Source of the DNA: Fimbriimonadaceae bacterium
Lineage (GTDB): Bacteria; Armatimonadota; Fimbriimonadia; Fimbriimonadales; Fimbriimonadaceae
Direction: 5' to 3'
Assembly: GCA_019454665.1 (NCBI GenBank)
Contig: JACFNW010000025.1
Span: forward strand, 1 to 11,826
Length of the DNA stretch: 11,826 nt
The notes beneath the pieces were generated by a model. The model saw only the letters and a list, made by a program, of their open reading frames with translations. It was not told the DNA's origin and searched no databases. Both the position numbers and the translations under genes were made by a program. This document shows positions 1 through 6,558 of the stretch, in pieces (within the stretch, counting starts at the first letter, position 1; each line of letters starts with the position of its first letter).

Positions 1-109
1 TCCCGGTCTTGTACTTGTCCGTCTTGTCGCCCATGCGGATGGTCACCGTCTTGCGCGAGTTGCGCAGGACGTCGCCGTAAAGGTCCGAGTAGAAGTTGAG
101 CGCGTACAT
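1..109 (-). CDS. ASCH-domain protein, 5' end only (partial)
   Basis: This is the first 36 codons of a gene that runs off the left edge of the window. Translation begins MYALNFYSDLYGDVLRNSRK and continues KTVTIRMGDKTDKYKTG. The ALNFYS start followed by RKT-TIR-GDK is the conserved N-terminus of small ASCH-domain proteins (PUA-like fold, thought to bind RNA). The ATG lies 16 bases downstream of the hisD stop, so the gene probably follows hisD in the same direction. No strong ribosome-binding site is visible. A TAGAAT hexamer overlaps the hisD stop codon, 13 bases before this ATG, and could be a -10 box for a very short leader. The family call rests on the N-terminal motif only, because the rest of the domain is outside the window. 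Confidence 0.75.
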   Translation of the reverse strand, partial: MYALNFYSDLYGDVLRNSRKTVTIRMGDKTDKYKTG

Positions 110-125
110 GCGGGTCCGTTCGATT

Positions 126-1589
126 CTACACCGCGCCGTGGTCCTCGAACCGAACCGTGGCTCCCATTCCGTGCATCGGGAAGCCTTCCAGGTCGCCGAA
201 CGCCTCGATGGTCGGGCGCAGCGCCGTGAGGTCCGAGTGGGTGAGGCGGCTCAGCGACTGCACCTTGAGGAAGTCGAGCACGCTCAGCGGGCTGCCGAAC
301 CGCGCAGCCCCGGCCGTGGGGAGCGTGTGGCTCGGGCCGGAACAGAAGTCGCCCGCGCTTTGCGGGGTGTGCTCGCCCACCAGGATACAGCCCGCATTGG
401 CGACCCGGCCGATCCACCACTCGGGGTCGGCGACCATGAGCGTGAGGTGTTCCGGTGCCACCAGATTCACGTAGCGGAGCACGATGTTGCGGTTGCCGAA
501 CAGGGCGACGCCACGCTCCTTGAGCGCACGGCGCATCACGAAGGCACGGGGCGCACCGTCGAGCAGCCGCTCGGCCTCGCGAAGCACCTCGTCCAGCTTG
601 GCTTCGCTCGTCGAAAACAGGTAGCCCTCGTTGTCTTCGGCATGCTCCACCTGGGTGAGCCAATCCACGGCTGCGGCGCGCGCATCGGCGGTCTCGTCCA
701 CCACCACGGCCACCTCGCTCGGCCCCGCGTAGGCATCCAACCCGACAGCGCCCCAGAGTTGCCGCTTGGCCTCGTTGACGTACTTGTTCCCCGGGCCGAC
801 CACCTTGTCCGCTCCGGGCGCGTAGCCCCGCATCCGGTACGCGGGGTGATCGAATGCGGCCAGCGCCATGAACGCCACGGCCGAAGCGCCACCCACTTTG
901 TAGATGGTCTCGACGCCCACCGACCGCGCCGCGAACAAGACTGCCGGACTCAGCGTGCCGTCCTTGCGCGGCGGGCAGCACATGACGAGCCGATCCACGC
1001 CGGCCACGATCGCCGGGACGGCCGTCATGATCACCGAACTGGCGTAATCGGCCTGCCCACCGGGGATGTAGAGCCCCACCGATTGGAGCGGACGCATGAG
1101 TTGCCCCTCGTACCCCGTGTCGAGTTCGTAGGGCCGGGCGGGGGTCGTCCAGCGCCACAGAGGGGCGCCCTCGGCGTCGGAACCCGCGGTCCAGCCCTGG
1201 GTGACGGCTTGCAGTTGGTGCTGGTGAAAGGCGCGGACGCGTTCGATGCTGTGCTGGATCGCGCCGGCGTGCTCGGGTTCGACTTCCGCATCCCACAACT
1301 CGTCCTCGGAGACTTCGAACTGCGAGAACTTGAGCTCGGGGGCGTCGAACTTGCGGGCCGCGCGCCACGCCGCTTTCGCCCCGCCCCGGCGAATGTCTTC
1401 GATCAGCTTGTGGACCACGGCCTGGAGCTTGGGGTCGCGCGAGGGGCCGCGTTGGTCGAGTTCGTCCTGCCACGCCATGTAGCGGTCGTGCCATTCGGGC
1501 AGGACGTAGGTGCCGGGCTCGGGCCCTTCTTGCAGGTGGATTCCGGGCCGGAAGACGCGGCACAGTCCGGTGCGCGGTTCGTTCGCCAT
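126..1589 (-). CDS. hisD: Histidinol dehydrogenase
   Basis: HisD is a cytoplasmic zinc enzyme that oxidises L-histidinol to L-histidine in two NAD+-dependent steps, the last of histidine biosynthesis. The 487-residue product has the family landmarks: GLYIPGG (about 172-178), GPGNKYV (265-271), AGPSEV (288-293), APEHL (378-382) and AGDF (412-415). By comparison with the E. coli enzyme, the catalytic pair is E380-H381 and the zinc ligands are Q313, H316, D414 and H473, all present, so the protein should be active. It is about 50 residues longer than usual, mainly from an N-terminal extension. The ATG at 1589 has no convincing Shine-Dalgarno, so the true start could be internal. It lies 63 bases downstream of the DUF3037 gene. 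No other his gene is in the window, so histidine synthesis is dispersed here or continues beyond the left edge. Confidence 0.95.
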   Translation of the reverse strand: MANEPRTGLCRVFRPGIHLQEGPEPGTYVLPEWHDRYMAWQDELDQRGPSRDPKLQAVVHKLIEDIRRGGAKAAWRAARKFDAPELKFSQFEVSEDELWDAEVEPEHAGAIQHSIERVRAFHQHQLQAVTQGWTAGSDAEGAPLWRWTTPARPYELDTGYEGQLMRPLQSVGLYIPGGQADYASSVIMTAVPAIVAGVDRLVMCCPPRKDGTLSPAVLFAARSVGVETIYKVGGASAVAFMALAAFDHPAYRMRGYAPGADKVVGPGNKYVNEAKRQLWGAVGLDAYAGPSEVAVVVDETADARAAAVDWLTQVEHAEDNEGYLFSTSEAKLDEVLREAERLLDGAPRAFVMRRALKERGVALFGNRNIVLRYVNLVAPEHLTLMVADPEWWIGRVANAGCILVGEHTPQSAGDFCSGPSHTLPTAGAARFGSPLSVLDFLKVQSLSRLTHSDLTALRPTIEAFGDLEGFPMHGMGATVRFEDHGAV

Positions 1590-1652
1590 CGCGTTGATGA
1601 TGCACGATCCTACGCGGGCGTGGGCCGGATGTAGCCGAAAGCAAGGGCCCGC

Positions 1653-2507
1653 TCAGATGACTCCGTGGGCGCGCATCTCCAGCTCCAGTCGAGCAGCGAA
1701 CGATTCGACTTCGGATTCCTCGACGATCTCAACGGTGCCCGGCGACTCCTCGATGATGCGTCGAGCTTGGAGGTATTGCCGCCCCGCTTCCGTTCGCTTG
1801 GGACTTCCCAACAGCACATAAAACGTGCCCATTTCCTCAAGGGCCTGAACGGAGGCCACCTTCCCGACGACCTCGTAGGCGCGGCGCTTCATGCCCGCCC
1901 CGTCCACGTAATCGAGAGAGAGGGGCTCAATGACATGCCAACGCTCGTTCTTGAAGGCATGTTCGAACTCGACCTCGGCTGGCCCAAGGGAGACCGGCTG
2001 CAGTTTCTCAGCGATCCCACGGGGTGTGAGGACGCGTTTGAAGCTGTCCCAGAGCTGCTGATCATCGAACCTTTCGCGCGAATCCCTGTCGTCTGCCTGA
2101 CTGAGGACGAAGCGATCGAAAAGCTCTTTGAGGTCTTGATCCAAGTCCGACGTCACGCCGCCCCCTGCCGAATCGGCAAAGAGCACGAGGCCTTGGTCGG
2201 GCCAAATGGCGCGGATCAGGCTGGTGACATCCCGGAACCTGCCCCTCTCCTCGACGGCAAACAGGTTTGCGGTCATGGGCTTGGCGATGTTCCTCACGGC
2301 CGCTTCAAGTCGCCCCATCAGCCGACGGCAGGAGTCGCCATCGAACCGGGCGAACGCCTGGCTGAGCCGTCGGTACCGGGGATCGTACAACAGGCCCGCC
2401 TGACCGAGGCTGGGCGAAAACGCCACGACGCCGACGTTCAGCACCTCGCCGGCAACGGCATCGGGCCGGTACTTCAGGATCGAGTAGCTATACGGATGTT
2501 CGGTCAT
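1653..2507 (-). CDS. DUF3037 domain-containing protein
   Basis: This 284-residue cytoplasmic protein has no signal or membrane segment. The N-terminal pattern YSYSILKYRPD followed by GEVLNVGVVAF is characteristic of the DUF3037 family, whose biochemical role is unknown to me. The ATG at 2507 is chosen because it overlaps the stop of the upstream HipA-like gene as ATGA, a classic translational-coupling arrangement. A GTG nine bases upstream is a less likely start. DUF3037 genes are commonly found next to HipA-like kinase genes, as here, so the two products probably act together, perhaps as partner or substrate. The C-terminal third is Glu-rich (EESPGTVEIVEESEVES) and ends in a likely helix. 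The gene contains a 30-bp stretch (1952-1981) also found, with one extra base, in the non-coding region at 3912-3942. Confidence 0.85.
   Translation of the reverse strand: MTEHPYSYSILKYRPDAVAGEVLNVGVVAFSPSLGQAGLLYDPRYRRLSQAFARFDGDSCRRLMGRLEAAVRNIAKPMTANLFAVEERGRFRDVTSLIRAIWPDQGLVLFADSAGGGVTSDLDQDLKELFDRFVLSQADDRDSRERFDDQQLWDSFKRVLTPRGIAEKLQPVSLGPAEVEFEHAFKNERWHVIEPLSLDYVDGAGMKRRAYEVVGKVASVQALEEMGTFYVLLGSPKRTEAGRQYLQARRIIEESPGTVEIVEESEVESFAARLELEMRAHGVI
1952..1981 (+). repeat. Short dispersed repeat, copy A (inside DUF3037 gene)
   Basis: The 30 bases TGAAGGCATGTTCGAA plus CTCGACCTCGGCTG recur at 3912-3942 with a single extra G between the two blocks. This copy is inside the DUF3037 coding sequence and keeps its frame (EVEFEHAF on the minus strand). 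Confidence 0.7.
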
Positions 2508-3307
2508 AGAACGCACCTTGTCGCAACGTCGCGAGCGAACTCATCCGCGTGAGTTGCCACGGCTTTCAAGTTCTGCCCGATTATGTCGGCATCATGTCTC
2601 CATACGACGGGCAGTTGGCGCACCATCTCGTCCCACCATTCGGTGGTCAGCCGCCCAATCAGGCTCTGAACGGCCCCTGCATGAGGCGGATTGGCCCTCA
2701 TTTCGGCGTAGAAGAGGTGTCTCGCCGCCAAGCCAGACTTCGAGGGTTCCCAGATCTCGGCCGCCGAGCCCCCCACGATCGGCAGGAAACAGTGACCGAA
2801 GCACATCTCGAAGTCGAAGGCGACAATGCCCTCCTTTGTCAACCCGCAGTTGACCTTCTCCTTTCGCCTGTCTGGGTTCTGGCTCAACAGGTCGAACGCA
2901 AACAGCGCACTGGCTTGGCGTCGGATCATCGGCGACAGGGGTTGACCGACCGTCCAGGGCTGAATTCCGCTCAGGAACTCGCAACCAGCGGCCGGACCCG
3001 GACGGACGGCAAATGTGAATCCACGCTCCTTCAGAGCCTTGTTGACAACCTGTGCAACGGGTTCGCCGATCTCGACGATCGCTGCCGATGGGGTGAGCAC
3101 TCCCATGCGGGCCGCGATAACGTTGCCCATGGTTTCGGCGACCAATTGCCATGTGGAATGGACTTCGGGACAGCCGATCGCCTTCACAAGATAAGAGCGC
3201 GTTTGTGCGGTCCGATCCTCGGTCCGACACGCGAGGACGAGCGGGTGTGTGCGCCCCTCCGGAAGCACCTGCTCGAAACGCACGGCTCGGAGTCGCGGAA
3301 TCGGCAT
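2504..3307 (-). CDS. HipA-like kinase (HipA_2 type)
   Basis: This 267-residue protein resembles the compact HipA-like kinase family rather than full-length HipA (about 440 residues). Visible landmarks are YLVKA with candidate ATP-binding K42, a helix with E58 (QLVAETMGN), a catalytic-loop-like FDLLSQNPDRR (138-148, with N144 and D146), and a metal-binding DFE-like segment FDFEMCFG (164-171, with D165). It is therefore probably a Ser/Thr or related kinase, though activity is inferred. The start is the ATG at 3307; the open frame continues upstream, but that part is out-of-frame sequence over the thioredoxin gene and lacks family similarity. The gene overlaps the DUF3037 gene by ATGA and lies 35 bases after the thioredoxin-like gene. 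No HipB-like DNA-binding antitoxin is next to it, so this is not a standard hipBA toxin-antitoxin locus. Confidence 0.8.
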   Translation of the reverse strand: MPIPRLRAVRFEQVLPEGRTHPLVLACRTEDRTAQTRSYLVKAIGCPEVHSTWQLVAETMGNVIAARMGVLTPSAAIVEIGEPVAQVVNKALKERGFTFAVRPGPAAGCEFLSGIQPWTVGQPLSPMIRRQASALFAFDLLSQNPDRRKEKVNCGLTKEGIVAFDFEMCFGHCFLPIVGGSAAEIWEPSKSGLAARHLFYAEMRANPPHAGAVQSLIGRLTTEWWDEMVRQLPVVWRHDADIIGQNLKAVATHADEFARDVATRCVL

Positions 3308-3342
3308 CGGCGTTCGATGAACCGTGAACTCCCGCCCAACGG

Positions 3343-3822
3343 TCAGCCGGCGAACTTCTTGAGGAACGGGATCACTTTCGCCGCGTCGTACGCGCTGCCC
3401 GTCTCGAGTTCGCCCGTATCCTGCGAGTGGATCAGCTTGCCCGATTTGTCCAGCACGAACAGGTGCGGGTAGCCCTTGATCGCGGGATAGCGCGACAGCA
3501 CGGCCTTGTTCTCGTTCTCCGGGCTGAAGTTGATCTTGACCACGATGTAGCGGTCTTTGAGAATCTTGGCAGCCTCTTGGTTGGTGGCGAAGAACTCGTC
3601 GAGCTTGTGGCACCACCCGCACCACTCGCCGCCCACGTCGAGCAGGATGCGCTTGTTCTCCTTGGTCGCCTTGGCCACGGCGGCCTCGATATCCTTGGCC
3701 GCGTCCCGCTTGGGGTCGAACTTGACGCGCTCGGCTTTGGGGACTTGGGCGGTCTGGGCCTGGACGGGCAAGCCGAGCGTGCCGATGGCGGCGAGGCAGA
3801 GCAAGGTGGCGAGGATGCGCAT
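3343..3822 (-). CDS. Secreted thioredoxin-like protein
   Basis: This 159-residue protein has a signal peptide of about 23 residues (MRILATLLCLAAIGTLGLP, then VQAQ), so it acts outside the cytoplasmic membrane. The mature part is a single thioredoxin fold of the Thioredoxin_7/DsbD-gamma kind: an active site WCGWC (67-71) with two redox cysteines, and the cis-proline loop GYPHLFV (P119). It probably reduces or exchanges disulfides in exported proteins. A cysteine-rich secreted protein is encoded 1.3 kb away, but no direct link is shown. The ATG at 3822 is preceded by TATAAC ending 7 bases upstream, close to the spacing expected of a leaderless promoter; there is no good Shine-Dalgarno. The gene may head a transcript that includes the HipA-like and DUF3037 genes. 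Confidence 0.9.
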   Translation of the reverse strand: MRILATLLCLAAIGTLGLPVQAQTAQVPKAERVKFDPKRDAAKDIEAAVAKATKENKRILLDVGGEWCGWCHKLDEFFATNQEAAKILKDRYIVVKINFSPENENKAVLSRYPAIKGYPHLFVLDKSGKLIHSQDTGELETGSAYDAAKVIPFLKKFAG

Positions 3823-4132
3823 GACCTAAGTTATAGCACGGGTTCGCACCGCCCTTGGCGCCGTCGAGAACCCGCATCCTGCCCGAAGCCTGGACTTGCT
3901 CATGGTCGGGGTGAAGGCATGTTCGAAGCTCGACCTCGGCTGCCCCGGAACAGGGCGCAGCCGAGGCCCATCCGAAAAGTCGCCCAGCACCAACAGCCCA
4001 CGAGACGCAGCCAGCCGGGGCGCCAAAGCGCGCCACCGACCGGGCCGGGGCTGCTCGCAACGGGCACGGCCAAACCGGGCGAACAGGACGATGGTGACCC
4101 ACTCGGCGGCTCCGCCCACGCCCTGACCGGCG
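3823..4132. other. Intergenic stretch without a convincing gene
   Basis: About 310 bp lie between the thioredoxin-like gene and the membrane-anchored protein gene. Open frames exist on both strands, for example minus 4119-3826, but their products are Arg/Pro-rich, match no family I recognise and have no ribosome-binding site. The stretch contains one copy of a 30-31 bp repeat (3912-3942). The right part, about 4000-4110, is very GC-rich. A promoter for the thioredoxin-like gene probably lies near 3832-3837 (TATAAC on the minus strand). Confidence 0.5.
3912..3942 (+). repeat. Short dispersed repeat, copy B (intergenic)
   Basis: This is the second copy of the 30-bp sequence at 1952-1981, with one inserted G (TTCGAAGCTCG instead of TTCGAACTCG). 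It lies in non-coding DNA. A match of this length is very unlikely by chance. Confidence 0.7.
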
Positions 4133-5107
4133 CTACATCAGCCTCATTGGGCCCGATTCCGGAGATACGCGCCCCGCTCGGCGTCTCATGGCGAAGATCG
4201 CGACGCCGCATGCCGCAATTGCGGCGCCGGTGAGAAAGCCCGCGTACTTCGATCGGCCGGATTCGCTGTTCAAGCCCGTCCGCATGGATTCCAACTCGTC
4301 GAGCGTGGGCAGCTTGCCGGTCCAGTCGTAGACCACCTGCTTATCTTCGCCCAAGCGGAAGTCGCTGACCGTTTGGTTGGGTTCGATGCTCGTGTCCACG
4401 GGCACCGTGTTGCCGGTCGGCGTGTAGGTCTCGGTGCGTGACGGCTTGCCGTCGCCTCGAAGTCTCGTGACCACGATGCGGTCCGCAGACGCCTCGTAGC
4501 TCACGACCAGAGCCCGAGACGCTCCCCGGAGCGCGTAGAGCCGTCCCCGCGTCGGCTCGCCTTCGCGCGTTTCGACTTCCAGAACTTCGTGGGGCCGGGA
4601 CAAAGTCAACAGGCCGTTCGCCTCGGTCCGCGTCGCGTCGGGTGCGGCGGTGCCGCCCAAGAAGTAACGGTCACCGAGGTTGGTGGAGACCAAGGCCTTC
4701 GCTGGGGGCCATATCCGCAGGCTCAGCACTCCCTGCGCGCCCTCGAAGGTCGCCCGATCGTCCGACCATTCCGTACGATGCAGCACCCGCGCCTTCTTCG
4801 CCACGAGGGGAACGGGAATCTGGCTCCAAACGAGGCGATCGTCGGAATAGAACGCGGCCTTGCCTTTGAACTCGAAGCCGCCCTTGAGCAGTTGGAGCGT
4901 TTCGCGTCGGTTCGCTCGATTGGCTTCGACCTGGTCCTTTCGCATACCCGCCAGACGACTGGCTTCGGCGTCGCGTTCGACCTCGGCCTCGATGTCCATC
5001 TCGGTCGGGTGCATGACCGAATGAACATCGAACTCTCTGGCGCTCTGCGCGCTCACGTAGGTGGCGAAGAGCGCCAGCGCAAAGGGGATGAAACGGGTTG
5101 GCTTCAT
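4133..5107 (-). CDS. Exported protein with C-terminal membrane anchor, unknown function
   Basis: I do not recognise this family. The 324-residue product has a clear signal peptide (KPTRFIPFALALFATYVSA, cleavage near SAQ-SA). A charged helical stretch rich in Glu, Arg and Ala follows (about 28-65), then a beta-rich central region (about 70-255). A single hydrophobic segment near the C-terminus (YAGFLTGAAIAACGVAIFAM) precedes a basic tail, RRRAGR. This predicts an extracytoplasmic domain anchored by its C-terminus with the tail inside. The ATG at 5107 is used; an in-frame GTG at 5116 overlaps the stop of the upstream Cys-rich gene as GTGA and is an equally good coupled start, adding three residues. 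It is the last gene of a tight three-gene run with the prepilin and the lipoprotein, so it may work at the cell envelope with them. Confidence 0.75.
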   Translation of the reverse strand: MKPTRFIPFALALFATYVSAQSAREFDVHSVMHPTEMDIEAEVERDAEASRLAGMRKDQVEANRANRRETLQLLKGGFEFKGKAAFYSDDRLVWSQIPVPLVAKKARVLHRTEWSDDRATFEGAQGVLSLRIWPPAKALVSTNLGDRYFLGGTAAPDATRTEANGLLTLSRPHEVLEVETREGEPTRGRLYALRGASRALVVSYEASADRIVVTRLRGDGKPSRTETYTPTGNTVPVDTSIEPNQTVSDFRLGEDKQVVYDWTGKLPTLDELESMRTGLNSESGRSKYAGFLTGAAIAACGVAIFAMRRRAGRVSPESGPMRLM

Positions 5108-5112
5108 GGGCT

Positions 5113-5487
5113 TCACACGCAAATGTCGGACGTCACGTAGACTGAGATAGGGCCCTCATAGGGAGTGCCGTCGCAAGCGCACTCCCCGCCTGCGTTCAAG
5201 CTGCAATAGAAGCGATACTCATCTGCAACAACTGAAACGCCTACAGAAACCGAGCAGGTGTCAAGCGGGTTGAAGTTGCACTTGGCATGAGGATAGCTGC
5301 GCCGGAAACAATACCCGGGGCAGAAGTCAGCCGGTTTGCCACAGGCATTCATCTTCTCCGTCGTCCACGTCTCGGTTGCGCAGACGTGACCGGGGTAATG
5401 GTAGACCGGAGCAAAAGAAGCGCAAGCTGCCAGCAAGCCGATCAACACCGTCAAGCAACGAAAGTAAGGGAGGGGTGAGAGTTTCAT
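5113..5487 (-). CDS. Small cysteine-rich lipoprotein
   Basis: This is a 124-residue exported protein of unknown family. The N-terminus has a hydrophobic core ending in a lipobox, LAAC (residues 19-22), so C22 is a likely lipid-attachment site. After it there are ten more cysteines, including FCPGYC and ECAC, an even number that suggests a compact disulfide-stapled fold. The start at 5487 is well supported: an AAGGAG Shine-Dalgarno lies eight bases upstream, and the ATG overlaps the stop of the prepilin gene as ATGA. The product should sit at the outer face of a membrane. The thioredoxin-like protein at 3343-3822 could assist its folding, which is a guess based only on proximity. Confidence 0.75.
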   Translation of the reverse strand: MKLSPLPYFRCLTVLIGLLAACASFAPVYHYPGHVCATETWTTEKMNACGKPADFCPGYCFRRSYPHAKCNFNPLDTCSVSVGVSVVADEYRFYCSLNAGGECACDGTPYEGPISVYVTSDICV

Positions 5488-6245
5488 GGAAGGTTCTCCT
5501 TGTGGCTGGTCCTGATGCCTGTTGGAACGGACCAGTTTAGTGGAAACGGTGCGAATCTAGGCCCACTTCTGGGTCCGACCCACTCTGGGAAAGCCTCGTC
5601 ACACTGCATGGTGTGGGCGGGACGGCCGATTTGCGATGCATGGAGAAGCTTCACATGTGTGTCCACGAACGCGTAATGTCCCCTGCCGGCGTGCCGCTCG
5701 GCCCCGAACTTGCCTACCGGTGCCAGCGACAACGCCCCCTCGATCGGCCAAAACTGTGGATCGCGCATCAGGCTGTCCGGAACAGCAAGCTGTTCGCGGC
5801 ACAGAGTAGTTGGAGTTCCTTCATCCTCTACCACTCGTACGCAGGCCGACTCGGCGAGCAGGATGACCTCGGACTCGCTGGACACCGCCCCGCCTCCCAA
5901 CAAGCAAGAGTTGATCGCGTATCCACGGTTCTTCATGGGCTCGTAGGCGGCGAATGGCACGTTGACATAGTCTGGGCAGACCAGCGGTTCCAGAGGGCTG
6001 CCGGTGGTCCATTTGCTGGGAGTGAAGAACGTGTGCCTGTAAGCCGTGTCCTCCTCTCCGTAGAGTCGCAACCCTTGGGCCAATTGTCGCATGTTGGATA
6101 GGCACTTTGCCTGGCGAGCGGAAGCCCGCGCCGAGGCGAACACCGGCCAAGTCAAACCAACGAGCACCATGAGCACACCGATGGTGGTCAATACCTCGAT
6201 CAGCGTGAACGCCGACCTCGGCCCGCGATCAACGCCGGACTTCAT
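5484..6245 (-). CDS. Type II secretion/pilus-like prepilin (N-methylation motif protein)
   Basis: This 253-residue prepilin carries a class III leader, GPRSA-FTLIEVLTTIGVL. The prepilin peptidase should cut before F13; E17 is the conserved Glu5 of the mature protein, and the hydrophobic helix follows. Downstream, KCLSNMRQLAQGLRLY (47-62) and ERHAGRGHYAFVDTHVKLL (183-201) match the large prepilin family with a C-terminal H-x-DG-like motif, abundant in Armatimonadota and Planctomycetota. The DG of that motif reads DT here. Such proteins are often called pseudopilins, but their function is mostly unknown. The ATG at 6245 is chosen because GAGGTGGAGT precedes it and it leaves a short basic leader. 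It overlaps the end of a 30-codon ORF (6229-6321) by 17 bases and the next gene by ATGA. Confidence 0.9.
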   Translation of the reverse strand: MKSGVDRGPRSAFTLIEVLTTIGVLMVLVGLTWPVFASARASARQAKCLSNMRQLAQGLRLYGEEDTAYRHTFFTPSKWTTGSPLEPLVCPDYVNVPFAAYEPMKNRGYAINSCLLGGGAVSSESEVILLAESACVRVVEDEGTPTTLCREQLAVPDSLMRDPQFWPIEGALSLAPVGKFGAERHAGRGHYAFVDTHVKLLHASQIGRPAHTMQCDEAFPEWVGPRSGPRFAPFPLNWSVPTGIRTSHKENLP

Positions 6246-6321
6246 ACTCCACCTCGGCGACCAGCGGCACGAACCGGTCGCCCACAAAGGAAGCCAACTT
6301 GATCAGAGCGCACCACTTCAT
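6229..6321 (-). CDS. Candidate 30-residue leader ORF upstream of the prepilin
   Basis: This small open frame, starting MKWCALIKLAS and ending YEVRR, begins with ATG at 6321. It is preceded by GGAGA, eight bases before the ATG, a good Shine-Dalgarno. It ends inside the prepilin gene, overlapping its start by 17 bases, so translation of the two could be coupled. A likely -10 box (6361-6366) and a 16-bp palindrome (6337-6352) sit just upstream in a sensible order: promoter, palindrome, ribosome-binding site, ORF. No family is recognised. It could be a regulatory leader peptide, a true microprotein, or chance. Confidence 0.4.
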   Translation of the reverse strand: MKWCALIKLASFVGDRFVPLVAEVEYEVRR

Positions 6322-6336
6322 CGTACTGTTCTCCAC

Positions 6337-6352
6337 AGGTCCACGCGGACCT
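6337..6352. promoter_or_regulatory. Perfect 16-bp palindrome, candidate operator of the prepilin operon
   Basis: AGGTCC and GGACCT flank a 4-base centre, ACGC. It lies just downstream of the probable transcription start (near 6354) and upstream of the small leader ORF. It could be an operator or a small 5' UTR hairpin. Confidence 0.4.
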
Positions 6353-6360
6353 TGACACTC

Positions 6361-6366
6361 ACTATA
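6361..6366 (-). promoter_or_regulatory. Candidate -10 box for the prepilin operon
   Basis: On the minus strand this reads TATAGT, preceded by TG. No good -35 hexamer is found at 16-18 bases, so the assignment is tentative. It lies in one of the few AT-rich spots of this intergenic region. Confidence 0.35.
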
Positions 6367-6558
6367 CAACACTCTTGGTCGAACGAGGAAGAGTTTTCCA
6401 TTCTATTTGGCACAGGCTCCGCGGGCTCCCGACTGGTGCAAGGCCACCCCTCGCAGTTTGCGTCGGTCAAGGCTTCCTGACGGGGCTTGCCGCGGCCGCG
6501 ACGCGGGCCGTTGGACCCAGGGTGCAGGACACGGCACGGCTCGAGCGAACCATGCCCT

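Noticed and set aside
43..1644. Long open frames of 533 codons (minus, other frame) and 512 codons (plus, 96-1634) over hisD
   Set aside because: Their products are Arg/Pro/Gly- or His-rich with no domain. hisD in the same place has all catalytic residues. They are byproducts of high GC at third codon positions.
1665..2552. Plus-strand frame of 295 codons
   Set aside because: It mirrors the DUF3037 gene, which has the family N-terminus and ATGA coupling.
3308..4102. Upstream extension of the HipA-like frame, giving a 532-residue protein
   Set aside because: The extra 265 residues run antisense-free but out of frame across the thioredoxin-like gene, are low in complexity and match nothing. 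The family-like sequence starts at the ATG at 3307.
3826..4119. Minus-strand frame of 97 codons in the intergenic region
   Set aside because: No ribosome-binding site, Arg-rich composition and no recognisable motif.
6352..6357. TTGACA on the plus strand as a -35 for the dehydrogenase gene
   Set aside because: No -10 box lies at 16-18 bases, and the distance to the GTG start is about 200 bases.
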